Of a stretch of 64,000 nt of DNA, positions 33,579-41,740 are shown piece by piece. The stretch spans positions 1 through 64,000 of the forward strand of contig UQYI01000001.1 of NCBI GenBank assembly GCA_900545265.1. The letters are read 5' to 3'. Origin of the DNA: an uncultured Eubacteriales bacterium (lineage in GTDB: Bacteria > Bacillota > Clostridia > Christensenellales > CAG-138). The position numbers were made by a program, and so were the translations under genes. A model generated the notes under the pieces. The model had not been told where the DNA came from and did no database searches. It was given only the letters and a program-made list of their open reading frames with translations. Numbering within the stretch: position 1 is the stretch's first letter; every line of letters starts with the position of its first letter.

Positions 33579-35864
33579 TTAATAGTTCTCGTAGAAGTCG
33601 GCCTCGTCCATGATGTAGTAGCTGGAGTAGTTGCTGTACATCTCAGGATCGATGGTCCAGTTCCAGGAGAAGTCATATACGGCGCTGTTGAAGCCGGTAG
33701 CAAAGTTGATAGCGTTCAGCTTGGCTACGCCGTTCCAGCCGTAGGATTCCATTTGGGAGAGCTCGCCATATACACCAGTCTGGAAGTCGCAGGAGGTGTA
33801 GGTGATGTAAGCGCCGATCTCGGTGGTGGCGTTGGGGTTGGTCTGCCATGCGGTGATCAGCTGGTCGGTAACGTTGTTGGGCTGAGTGCCGTACCAGTTG
33901 ATGGCCAGGGGCATGTAGTACTCACCGTTGATCTTGAGGGTCTTGTAAGCGCCGTCAACAGATTCAAAGGTGATGTTCTGGGGGGAGAGCTCATAGCCTT
34001 CCAGCTTCTTGTAACGAACGGCATCGGTGCCGGCCACATAAGCCTGACCCTTGTCGTTGTAGATCCAGCCGCCCTCGTCGAGCACTGCGTTGGCAGAGTC
34101 GGCGCTGTAAGCATACTGGTTCAGGATGATCTCGTCTTCAACGGCCTTGTAGGCGGAGAAGCCGGTGTAGTAAGGACCATGCACAACGGAGCCGTAGCCG
34201 CCGGTGAAGGTCTGAGCGAATTCAGGACGGTTGATGGTGTAGATGATAGCCTGACGGACGGAAGTGAAGCTGGTGGGACCCAGGTCGCCGCGGAAGCCGA
34301 GCTTGCCGTAACCGGCGCGGTCATAGTGGGTCTCGGCGAACTTGCCGGGGTTTTCTTCCACGATCTTCAGAGCGGCCTTGGTGTCGTCACCACCGGTAAC
34401 ACCGGCAATGATGTCGATCTCGCCCTTGAGGAGCTGGTCGTTCTGGGTCTCGCTGATGATCTTGACGTAGGTGATGGTCTCGATGGAGGCCTTGCCGCGG
34501 GCATCGTCACCAGGATAGTTGGGGTTCAGAGTCAGGGTAGCGGTCAGGGAAGAAGCGTCGTAGTTGGACACTACATAGGGGCCGCTGTAGGGGATAGCAG
34601 AATCCCACTTGAGGTTCTCGTTAATGACGTCGGCCATGACATAAGCGTCAACGCCGTTCTTGTTCTCCTTCTTGTAGAAGTCATCGGAGAGGCCGCACTC
34701 GTTGTTCTCGTTGACAACGATGTCGTTCTCGCCCAGGTACAGAGCCATGGGAGTGGGATCGAAAGCGGCATAGGTGATTACATAGTAGTAATCGGCATAG
34801 TCTGCCAGGTAGGTGATGGCGAAGGTGTAGTCATCGATGAGCTGTACGCCCTTGAAGTAAACCTTGTCGCCCTCGCCTTCGTAGGCCTTGAATGCATCGT
34901 AGCCCACAACGGTCTGGCCCGCATTACCATTGCCGCCGGCGGCCATAGCCACTTTGGTGGAGTTGACCAGCAGGTAAGCCAGGTAGTTCTTGGCGGTGAT
35001 GGGGGTGCCATCGGAGAACTTCAGGTCGTTACGGATCTTGATGGTGTAGGTCAGGGTGCCGTCGTCATTCTTGACGTGCACGGGCTCTTCGGCCAGAGCC
35101 TGCATGTTCCAGGCATAGGCACCGTCCATGCCGGCCTGAGCGGTAGCATAACCGGTGGTCAGGTTCTGGACATCCAGATCGGAGCTGGCGGGAGAGGACT
35201 TGCCCCAGGCGGAGTTACGGAAGTTGCCGGACAGATCGGTGGTGCTGCCGAGAATGAAGGAGCTGGTTTCGCCTTCCTTAACGGTTGCGGCCACGATGGC
35301 ATCTGCGGGACCCCAGTAGGGAGAGGTCACGAAGTTTTCGATCTTGGCGTTGTATACATCGAAGTACTGGTTGGAGTAAAGGGGCACTTCACATACCATG
35401 TAGTTCCAGCGCTGGATGTACAGCTTCCACCACTCGGCGTACACGTCGTCAGCAGTCTTATACTTCTCGCTATTTTCGGGTACGGAGCAATTGTAGACCA
35501 TAGCCATGGAGAGGAAGTCCTCGCCCAGCTCATAGGTCTTGCCATCAACTTCAACGGTGGCAATACCGTCTTCGTCCTCTTTCACCATGTCGATGGTGAC
35601 TTTGGAACCGATCTTGGAGTAGACGGAAGAATAATCCTTATGGACGATAGCATCGTTCACATCTACTTCTTCGTACTTAACTTCAGCTGCCGGAGCGGGT
35701 TCCTCGGTCTTGGTGTCGGTATCCGCAGGAGCTTCGGTCTTGGTCTCAGCTTCGGGCTGCTTCTGATCTTCGGCGGGTTTCTGCTGCTGGCAACCAGCGA
35801 GCACACCAAAGACCATCACAACGGCCAGCATGAGTGCAAAGAGCTTTGCAAATTTGGATTGCAT
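33579..35864 (-). CDS. oppA: Oligopeptide-binding lipoprotein (SBP family 5), oversized
   Basis: 761 residues, longer than the usual 540-600. Lipoprotein signal with lipobox VLAGC (Cys25), then a Gln/Glu/Pro/Thr-rich linker (about 26-60). The SBP5 signature (TYTIKIRNDLKFSDGTPITA) appears only near residue 265, about 150 residues later than usual. The extra N-terminal part holds EVPLYSNQYFDVYNAKIENF, which resembles a segment normally near the C-terminus of these proteins. A permuted or duplicated lobe is possible. It would capture peptides outside the cell and deliver them to OppB/OppC. It is first in the operon, with a promoter at 35992-36020, and is followed by a terminator-like hairpin. 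Confidence 0.88.
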   Translation of the reverse strand: MQSKFAKLFALMLAVVMVFGVLAGCQQQKPAEDQKQPEAETKTEAPADTDTKTEEPAPAAEVKYEEVDVNDAIVHKDYSSVYSKIGSKVTIDMVKEDEDGIATVEVDGKTYELGEDFLSMAMVYNCSVPENSEKYKTADDVYAEWWKLYIQRWNYMVCEVPLYSNQYFDVYNAKIENFVTSPYWGPADAIVAATVKEGETSSFILGSTTDLSGNFRNSAWGKSSPASSDLDVQNLTTGYATAQAGMDGAYAWNMQALAEEPVHVKNDDGTLTYTIKIRNDLKFSDGTPITAKNYLAYLLVNSTKVAMAAGGNGNAGQTVVGYDAFKAYEGEGDKVYFKGVQLIDDYTFAITYLADYADYYYVITYAAFDPTPMALYLGENDIVVNENNECGLSDDFYKKENKNGVDAYVMADVINENLKWDSAIPYSGPYVVSNYDASSLTATLTLNPNYPGDDARGKASIETITYVKIISETQNDQLLKGEIDIIAGVTGGDDTKAALKIVEENPGKFAETHYDRAGYGKLGFRGDLGPTSFTSVRQAIIYTINRPEFAQTFTGGYGSVVHGPYYTGFSAYKAVEDEIILNQYAYSADSANAVLDEGGWIYNDKGQAYVAGTDAVRYKKLEGYELSPQNITFESVDGAYKTLKINGEYYMPLAINWYGTQPNNVTDQLITAWQTNPNATTEIGAYITYTSCDFQTGVYGELSQMESYGWNGVAKLNAINFATGFNSAVYDFSWNWTIDPEMYSNYSSYYIMDEADFYENY

Positions 35865-35991
35865 GTTTTTTCCTCCTTGTTTTTTTATATTTTACGGCTC
35901 GCGCCGGAAAATATCTCTTTCGGGTGAAGGGAAGAGCCGGATATTTTTGTGGAAGAAGTGTATATACAGCCTTTCTATCACTTGATAATGG

Positions 35992-36020
35992 ATTTTACCA
36001 CAAGGCCGATTAAAATGCAA
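35992..36020 (-). promoter_or_regulatory. Candidate SigA promoter of the opp operon
   Basis: Minus strand TTGCAT (36015-36020), 17-base spacer, TAAAAT (35992-35997), about 128 bases before the oppA start codon, leaving a long untranslated leader. Confidence 0.55.
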
Positions 36021-36295
36021 CAGAAATTTTGCGCCGTTATGAAGAATACATAGTCTGTGGGCATTTTCCCCCGTAAATAGGCGTATTTTCATCCAAATGG
36101 GCTGGATACAAATTCATATTTTTGTTTGTGCCAGACGGAAAACATGGACTTTTTCATGCTTTTTTGTCTTTTATTCTCTTTTGAAGCGACCGTTTTGTGT
36201 TTTGTTATATAAGATGCAGTATTTTCTTACCCTACAAATTTCAGATATGGATTTTTGTGCATAAAGGCTGCAATTATACCCCCTCGGGGCATATT

Positions 36296-36323
36296 TTTAC
36301 ACTTTTGTTTCTTATTATATACA
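36296..36323 (+). promoter_or_regulatory. Candidate SigA promoter of the pentapeptide operon
   Basis: TTTACA (36296-36301), 16-base spacer, TATACA (36318-36323), 72 bases before the start codon. Confidence 0.5.
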
Positions 36324-36395
36324 CTCCTCCCCTACCCGGGCTGGACAACAGGCCAGGAACAATCTACAATAAGAAAAAAGCGGAGGGAGGCACTT

Positions 36396-37055
36396 ATGGG
36401 AAAATGCATTCTCCCGGCGGAGCTGTGCCGGGGACGGCTGGCCGGGGCAGACCTTGCCTTTGCGGATCTGCGGGGACGGGATCTTTCCTGGTCGGATCTG
36501 GAAAGTGCAGATCTACACGGGGCCGACCTTACCGGAGCCCGGCTGGACAATGCCTGGCTGCCCCGGGCCAATCTGCAGGGCGCCATACTGCAGAACGCCA
36601 GCCTGCAGGGTGCCTGCTGCCGCTGGACCGACTTTTCCCAGGCGGATGCACGGGGTGCGGACTTTTTCCGGGCGGTGATGGAATATACCCGCACGGACGG
36701 CCTGCTGACCGACGGCTCCACCCGCTGGTTCCGGATGCACTGCCCGGAGCAGGGCGCCTTTGTGGCTTATAAAAAATGTGCGGACATGCGGCTGGTGCAG
36801 CTGCTTATCCCCGCAGAGGCCCGGCGGGTAGCGGCAACCAGCACCTGGGGCCGGTGCGACAGAGCCAAGGTGCTGACCATAAAGAGCTTTGATTACCGGG
36901 AGCGGTTCACGGAAGCCACCTCTTTGCAGACGGACAGCTTTGTATACCGGATGGGGCAATGGGTGAGCGAGCCCCGCTTTGACCCGGATCGCTGGCTGGA
37001 ATCGGCCCCGGGGATATACTTCTGGCTCACCCGGCAGGAGGCCTATGACTACTGA
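36396..37055 (+). CDS. Pentapeptide-repeat protein with a DUF5758-like C-terminal domain
   Basis: 219 residues starting at MGKCILPAELC, with GGAGGGAGG in front. Residues 10-95 are A(D/N)LxG-type pentapeptide repeats (ADLAFADLRGRDLSW, ADLHGADLTGARLDNAWL, ANLQGAILQNASLQG), which fold into a right-handed beta helix. The C-terminal half (FRMHCPEQGAFVAYKKC to the end) resembles the DUF5758 domain often found after such repeats. No signal peptide, so likely cytosolic. Function unknown. Its stop overlaps the start of the next gene by 11 bases, indicating coupled translation. Confidence 0.8.
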   Translation: MGKCILPAELCRGRLAGADLAFADLRGRDLSWSDLESADLHGADLTGARLDNAWLPRANLQGAILQNASLQGACCRWTDFSQADARGADFFRAVMEYTRTDGLLTDGSTRWFRMHCPEQGAFVAYKKCADMRLVQLLIPAEARRVAATSTWGRCDRAKVLTIKSFDYRERFTEATSLQTDSFVYRMGQWVSEPRFDPDRWLESAPGIYFWLTRQEAYDY

Positions 37056-37413
37056 AAAGGATCCGGATCTGCTTCGGCTGGAAGAACGGCTGGCCGCCGC
37101 CCCCGGCTTTGTATATAAGCTGGGAACGGAATACTGGTATCTGGGCCGGTTTATCTGCGCTCCCTGCAGGGAACAGGATGCCACAGACAGCTGGGAAATG
37201 TTCGTCCTCTTTGCCGATGCCTCCGGGCAGGAGGGATGGCTGTATTTCCACCGGCTCCGGGGATACAGCGACATGGCCCTGACCCCGCCCTATGACCCGG
37301 AACAGGTGCGTGCCTGCCGGCGGGAGCTGCTGGCCGGACTTTCCCCGGCAGAGAGAAAAAGTCTTTTGCAGCAGTTGGAGAGGCTGTATCGATGTCTGCC
37401 CCGGTTCAGCTGA
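37045..37413 (+). CDS. Small cytosolic protein of unknown function
   Basis: 122 residues starting at MTTEKDPDLLRLEERL; AGGAGG upstream and the 11-base overlap with the pentapeptide gene support this start. Contains aromatic segments (EYWYLGRFICAPCREQDATD, WLYFHRLRGYSDM) and a helical C-terminus. No family recognised. It is probably made together with the pentapeptide-repeat protein. A terminator follows directly. Confidence 0.7.
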   Translation: MTTEKDPDLLRLEERLAAAPGFVYKLGTEYWYLGRFICAPCREQDATDSWEMFVLFADASGQEGWLYFHRLRGYSDMALTPPYDPEQVRACRRELLAGLSPAERKSLLQQLERLYRCLPRFS

Positions 37414-37422
37414 TGTTTTGAG

Positions 37423-37452
37423 CGCTCCCCCACCCTGGGCGGAGCGTTTTTT
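37423..37452 (+). terminator. Terminator of the pentapeptide operon
   Basis: Stem CGCTCC(CCC) / (GG)GCGGAGCG followed by six T, nine bases after the stop codon. Confidence 0.75.
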
Positions 37453-37454
37453 AT

Positions 37455-37503
37455 GCCAAAACTGCAAAAGGGCCCGGCGCACACGCGCTCAGCCCTTCTG
37501 CAG
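37455..37503 (-). terminator. Terminator of the prd operon
   Basis: Minus strand CTGCAGAAGGGC pairs with GCCCTTTTGCAG (one G-U pair), with an inner GCGC/GCGC stem, followed by TTTTGG. It begins 22 bases beyond the prdB stop codon. Confidence 0.7.
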
Positions 37504-37524
37504 GAGACTACTATGAGTATACGA

Positions 37525-38250
37525 TTACACTTTGGCGATGTATTCGTAAGGAAGTGGCACGATGGTACCGGGGGTCTGGATGGCAACGAGCTGCTCCAGC
37601 GCCGCCCTGACGATATCCGTCTGCATCTGCACGTTATGGGGTTCCCCCGCATTGGCGCCCATAGGCACCAGAGGGGCTACCGCCCGGGGTGCGCCCGTCT
37701 GCCGCACAACGGGAGGCAGGGCTGCGATGATAATGGTGGGAATGCCAACGGCTTCGATTGCTCTCTGCACCAGAACTGCAGAGCGGTGGCAGGTCCCTCA
37801 CCCGGCGGTGAGGATGACGGCGTCTACATCCTCGCTTTTGAACATTTCGGCAATCTGGGGGCCGGTGATGTGCCGGAACTTCTCCTGATTGCCGCCGCCG
37901 CCCATGAACCCTGCGTGAACCGGAGCGCAGGCCCGGATAAACCCGGCCCGGGCCAGTTCATGAATGCGATCCAGCGGAAACATACAGTTGATGTCTTTAT
38001 TTACATCGGAGTTGTCATAGCCCCCGTGGGAGACCATGAGTTCGCTGGTGGGAACGGTATTTTCTATCTTGCGCCAGGTGAAATCCCCCGCCAGATTGAA
38101 CCGCTCCTGATCCTTTCTGTGTATACCGGCCGCCGAAGCGATGGCAATGGACATATCCTTGAGAGCTTTAGTCACCGGGGCCCACACGGGGGGCGGGGTC
38201 ACGGGCACGTAGATCTCAGACTGCAATCCTTTGACTATGGTCAGGCCCAT
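37525..38250 (-). CDS. prdB: D-proline reductase selenoprotein PrdB (UGA read as selenocysteine)
   Basis: 241 residues if the in-frame TGA at 37798-37800 is read as selenocysteine (residue 151). The context is ILTAG-U-GTCHRSAVLVQRA, the conserved UxxC site of PrdB. The frame continues uninterrupted for 90 more residues to a real stop, with typical content (IIIAALPPVVRQTGAPRAV, GEPHNVQMQT). PrdB is the selenium subunit of D-proline reductase, which opens D-proline to 5-aminovalerate in Stickland fermentation. The selenol attacks the substrate bound to the PrdA pyruvoyl group. A SECIS-like hairpin follows the UGA. The start overlaps the stop of the previous gene (TGATG). It is last in the prd operon and needs selABC genes elsewhere. 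Confidence 0.93.
37763..37783 (-). promoter_or_regulatory. SECIS-like hairpin for the PrdB UGA codon
   Basis: Minus strand CTCTGCA - GTTCTGG - TGCAGAG: a perfect 7-base-pair stem and a 7-base loop with G residues, starting 14 bases after the UGA. Size, distance and loop fit bacterial SECIS elements bound by SelB. Confidence 0.7.
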
Positions 38251-38549
38251 CAGAGTTCCTCCTTCATATTTTCGTTCTTTTGGCGCATCCGCTCCTTACG
38301 GAGCGCATATTCGCCTTGATTTTGTAGGTAACGCCGGTTGACTTCGGGGCCCAGCTGCTCTATGAAGCTCATGTTCCAGGCCACTTCCTGCCCCACCCGG
38401 ATCTCATACTCGCTGATAAACATCCGCAGGGGGATCCGCAAAGAGCCAAGACGCCCCTTCAGGTCAATGGCTACGGCGCCGTCATGGACCTCGGTGATCA
38501 CACCCTCCATGCGGATGATCTTATCGCCATACGCAAGAGGCTTTTCCAT
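38250..38549 (-). CDS. Small CBO2463/CBO2479-type protein of the proline reductase operon
   Basis: 99 residues (MEKPLAYGDKIIRMEGVITE), with a beta-rich N-terminal part (VITEVHDGAVAIDLKGRLGS, LRIPLRMFISEYEIRVGQEV) that looks like a small barrel, and a charged helical tail. It sits between prdA and prdB with overlapping stop/start codons on both sides (TGATG), so it is strictly coupled with the reductase subunits. Proteins of this kind are found in clostridial prd clusters; the role is not known, and assembly or maturation of PrdA is a plausible guess. The family name is given from recall of similar operons and should be treated as probable. Confidence 0.75.
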   Translation of the reverse strand: MEKPLAYGDKIIRMEGVITEVHDGAVAIDLKGRLGSLRIPLRMFISEYEIRVGQEVAWNMSFIEQLGPEVNRRYLQNQGEYALRKERMRQKNENMKEEL

Positions 38550-40351
38550 CAGTCATATTTCTCCCGGCGCTTTTGGCTCATGGGCAGGGACTGCTCGTTG
38601 AGCTCGGTTTCTATCCGCTTTCCGGTGGCAGCCTCCATGGCCTGCAGGTTGGCGGCCTTTACTTCCGGATTCCATTTCTTTTCAGCGGCCTTTACCGGCT
38701 CCCCGGCCATGGCGTTCTTGAGCATCTGAATGGCACGCAGTGCATCTTCGGGGCAGAGCGTGTTGCAGGCCAGCACCTCGTTTTCTATACCGGAGGCGGA
38801 TTTGTTCATATCCACCATGTGGGTCATGTACTTGTTGCCCACCACCAGAGCCCCCTGCACGGCGCAGAAGCTGAGCCCCACCACAGGGATGCCCCGCATG
38901 CCGATCTGTTCATGATGGCTGGCAAAATCGATATGGTTGTTGCCGAAGCCTTCGGTAGTTACAAAGGCGCCGTCTACATCCAGCATCTCGCACCACTGGC
39001 CTACCCGCCTGGACACATAGAACTTTTCCGCATTGATCTGGGGAGACCCTACAAAGATCACCCCGCACAGATCCAGCTCCTCGTCCTGCAGGGCCGCCAG
39101 CACCAGTGGCTCCCGCCAGTAGTGACGGCTCATCTCCTTGGAAGCGGGGCCAATGCAGGTAAGGGCGTGGATGCACCCATCCAGCACCTCCAGCGGGGAT
39201 ACGGCCACGGGCACGTTGCCCAGATCCACATTGGGTTTGGCCCCCAGCACGCCTACCGGCTCCACGGGAAGGATCAGATTGTCATGCATGGCCCCCTGCC
39301 CCATGATCTCCTTGACGATGACCACTTTCTTTTTGCCGGGGCGGCGGTACTGCTCAAAGGTTTCTTCGGAAACGACCAGTTCATCGCCGGCCTTTTTCAG
39401 GGCTTCCCGGATCTCCTGGGTGATCACGTCCGTAGCGGCATGAGCGGCCATGGGACCGGGACGCTCCATGTTGGTGTGCTCCTTGACGGTGACCTGGGTC
39501 TTGATAAAGATCTCTCCCTTATCCGGTGCGCCGGGGCGGCCCCAGACGATATTCTCATCCAGATAGCCTTCACTGGAACCGAACTCGCCGATCTGCACGC
39601 CGTTGGCATCGGTACCTGTGACCATCATGATCACCCCGTCCAGCACCCGGGTGACGCCGGAACCCAGCTCGTTCTCCCCTTCTTTGGCGGCGATGGGCTG
39701 CACGTCCATAATGGTTTCGGAGTAGGTATGATAGGCATCTGGCGTGATGATATCGATCTTCAGATCGTACACCAGCGCCTGAGAAGCCACGCAGTCCTTC
39801 TCTATCCCCTCCCGGATATACAGTACGGTACCTTCCAGCCGGGTCTCCGGGCCCCGCCGGACTTCCGTGACCTTAAAATGCTTCCGTTTCAGGCTGCGCA
39901 CCAGCCGGGGAGGCTGTTCCGGTGCAGCGGGTACGGCGGCAGCGGTGTTGGAAACGGCGGCGGAAACACCGCTCAGCGGGATCTCGATGTGGATATCCTT
40001 TCCCTCCGCAATATCGATGCGCAGCACGCCGCCTGCAGCGGGGAGCGCCGCCGGAGTCTTTTCTTCCTCTGCGGCAGGAGCAGGCTCTGCTTCCGGCAGC
40101 TCCTGAACGCCCTCCAGCACCTGCCGGGTCAAAGCAGTGAGGGAATCGCAGGTCTTGGTAAGTCTGGCCCCCAGCACCTGCCGGATGGACAGGCATCCCG
40201 TCAGATCCAGCAGATTGGAATCCACCAGATCGTCAAAAATGGCGGGATCCTCCAGGTTGTGGGCCTCGATAACGGTGCCCGCTTCCGTACGGCAGCAAAG
40301 CACCGCAGGCTCCTGCTGATGCTCCCGGGCATATTCGGCTGAAATGGACAT
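38549..40351 (-). CDS. prdA: D-proline reductase proprotein PrdA
   Basis: 600 residues. PrdA is made as a proprotein and cut before a Cys that becomes the pyruvoyl group. Here the likely site is ALTC399IGPASKE, which would give a 398-residue large and a 202-residue (about 23 kDa) small subunit, as in the Clostridium sticklandii enzyme. Conserved blocks include DGVIMMVTGTDANGVQIGEF, VKEIMGQGAMHDNLILPVEP and GFGNNHIDFASHHEQIG. Residues 83-150 are a Pro/Ala/Glu-rich linker between an N-terminal Cys-containing region (CLSIRQVLGARLTKTC) and the main domain. With PrdB it reduces D-proline to 5-aminovalerate. AGGAGGGAAC precedes the start; the gene overlaps the next one. Confidence 0.93.
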   Translation of the reverse strand: MSISAEYAREHQQEPAVLCCRTEAGTVIEAHNLEDPAIFDDLVDSNLLDLTGCLSIRQVLGARLTKTCDSLTALTRQVLEGVQELPEAEPAPAAEEEKTPAALPAAGGVLRIDIAEGKDIHIEIPLSGVSAAVSNTAAAVPAAPEQPPRLVRSLKRKHFKVTEVRRGPETRLEGTVLYIREGIEKDCVASQALVYDLKIDIITPDAYHTYSETIMDVQPIAAKEGENELGSGVTRVLDGVIMMVTGTDANGVQIGEFGSSEGYLDENIVWGRPGAPDKGEIFIKTQVTVKEHTNMERPGPMAAHAATDVITQEIREALKKAGDELVVSEETFEQYRRPGKKKVVIVKEIMGQGAMHDNLILPVEPVGVLGAKPNVDLGNVPVAVSPLEVLDGCIHALTCIGPASKEMSRHYWREPLVLAALQDEELDLCGVIFVGSPQINAEKFYVSRRVGQWCEMLDVDGAFVTTEGFGNNHIDFASHHEQIGMRGIPVVGLSFCAVQGALVVGNKYMTHMVDMNKSASGIENEVLACNTLCPEDALRAIQMLKNAMAGEPVKAAEKKWNPEVKAANLQAMEAATGKRIETELNEQSLPMSQKRREKYD

Positions 40352-40369
40352 ATCCTGTTCCCTCCTTGG

Positions 40370-41713
40370 TTAAAAATCTATCTCCTGGCTCACCTGCTTG
40401 GAGGTTTTGAGCCGTCTGTACAGGGGATGGCCTATGGCCCGCATGACATGATCCGTCATATGCAGCACCTTCAGCCCCATTTTAGGCCCGGAGGCCATGA
40501 CCGTATTGGAGCAGTCCGAGCAGTTGCCGATAAGGATATACCGGCAGCCGTCCTTTTTGAACTGCAGGTTATTCTGCACCTGCCCGGGGCAGTTGCCGGG
40601 CCGCTCGCACTTTAAGGGCGCACCGGGTTTATTCTCTATGGCCTGTTTGCACCGGCAGACGGAGGCCACCCGGCCGTGCATCTTTTCGGCCAGCTCCCGC
40701 ATCCGGGCTTCGCTGCCCCCGCAGGCGCATACCAGCAGCCCAACGGGCGCCCCGTGAAGATCCGGAAAGTCTGCCGAAACCAGAATGGCTCCGGTGGTTT
40801 TGGCAACGGGTTCCTCCCGGGAAACGGAACGGCCCGTGAAGGCTCCCCCCATCAGGATCTCGCCATAGGGGCATACATCCGTATCGATTCCCCCGGCACG
40901 TTCCAGCAGAGCGCCCACCGACACGCCTACAGGCACATCCATAAACACATGCGCGCCGCTGCCTCCGTGCAACTGGCCCCGCACGGTAAGGTTCTTGCTG
41001 AAACAGGGCCGCCGGTCCTCAACGGCTTCGGCCACCCGCAGCACGGTTTCCGCATTGAGCACCACAGCGTTGGCAGCGGTGGGCAGCTGGGTGGTGGAAA
41101 GCTCTATGCCCAGGCACTCCCGCACCACGGCCCGTTCCTCCCCCATGGGATAGATATCCGGGAGCAGATGCAGGGAAATATTTTTATACTCCTTCAGCAG
41201 ACCATGCAGCAGACGGATCGCCCGCTCATGCTTGCGTTTAACGGCAATAATAGCCTGGCCGGCCCCGGTGATCTCCATGCAGATGGCTATGCCCCGAAGG
41301 GTCTTTTCCCCCTGTTCCTCCAGCTGGCGGATATTATGCTCCAGCCCGGGTTCGCACTCTGCGGCGTTTACCAGCACATAGCCCCCGTGAAGATCGGTAT
41401 CCAGCTTTACCCCCGTGGGAAACCCTGCGCCCCCCATGCCCACGATGCCTGCATAGCGGATAAGCTCCAGTTTGGTGACCGCTTCCGGCAGGGGAATAGG
41501 TGCAAAGGCTTCCGGCTGGATCTCATCGGGGCGGATGCAGATGCGGTCCGGCTCCAACGCCTCTACCGTGCCGTATACGCTTGAAAAGATGTTGGCCCCC
41601 AATCCCTGCGGGGCTGCCACCAGAGTCCCCTTTTCTACCCGGTCTCCCGGCTGCACGCAGGGGACGCAGGGAGCACCTACATGCTGTTTGAGCAATAGCT
41701 GTATAAGTTCCAT
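40370..41713 (-). CDS. prdC: Proline reductase-associated electron transfer protein PrdC (RnfC-like)
   Basis: 447 residues. An N-terminal RnfC-type barrel (PCVQPGDRVEKGTLVAAPQG), a Rossmann-like flavin/NADH region (IVGMGGAGFPTGVKL, VNAAECEPGLEHN), a SLBB region, and a C-terminal Cys-rich part (VCACGGSEARM, VCRCKQ, LKCERPGNC, IGNCSDCSNT). PrdC is thought to pass electrons from NADH to proline reductase. In C. sticklandii it is a selenoprotein; no in-frame TGA occurs here, so this form uses Cys. The start follows GGAGGTAAC. It lies between the frameshifted permease and prdA in the operon. Confidence 0.88.
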   Translation of the reverse strand: MELIQLLLKQHVGAPCVPCVQPGDRVEKGTLVAAPQGLGANIFSSVYGTVEALEPDRICIRPDEIQPEAFAPIPLPEAVTKLELIRYAGIVGMGGAGFPTGVKLDTDLHGGYVLVNAAECEPGLEHNIRQLEEQGEKTLRGIAICMEITGAGQAIIAVKRKHERAIRLLHGLLKEYKNISLHLLPDIYPMGEERAVVRECLGIELSTTQLPTAANAVVLNAETVLRVAEAVEDRRPCFSKNLTVRGQLHGGSGAHVFMDVPVGVSVGALLERAGGIDTDVCPYGEILMGGAFTGRSVSREEPVAKTTGAILVSADFPDLHGAPVGLLVCACGGSEARMRELAEKMHGRVASVCRCKQAIENKPGAPLKCERPGNCPGQVQNNLQFKKDGCRYILIGNCSDCSNTVMASGPKMGLKVLHMTDHVMRAIGHPLYRRLKTSKQVSQEIDF

Positions 41714-41740
41714 GTTACCTCCTGCCGGGCAGAGAAAGTC

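Larger units (their letters stand above)
35865..36395. other. Divergent AT-rich intergenic region between oppA and the pentapeptide gene
   Basis: 530 bases with no credible gene. It contains the oppA promoter on the minus strand and a promoter for the plus-strand pentapeptide operon. Nothing else stood out. Confidence 0.6.

Noticed and set aside
33537..35927. Plus-strand frame of 796 codons opposite oppA
   Set aside because: Antisense shadow of a well-supported lipoprotein gene; the reading is Val/Gly-rich without domains.
37798..37800. PrdB as a pseudogene cut by a TGA stop
   Set aside because: The codon lies at the known selenocysteine site, coding continues beyond it, and a SECIS-like hairpin follows.
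38573..40342. Plus-strand frame of 589 codons opposite prdA
   Set aside because: Antisense shadow of PrdA, whose motifs are unmistakable.
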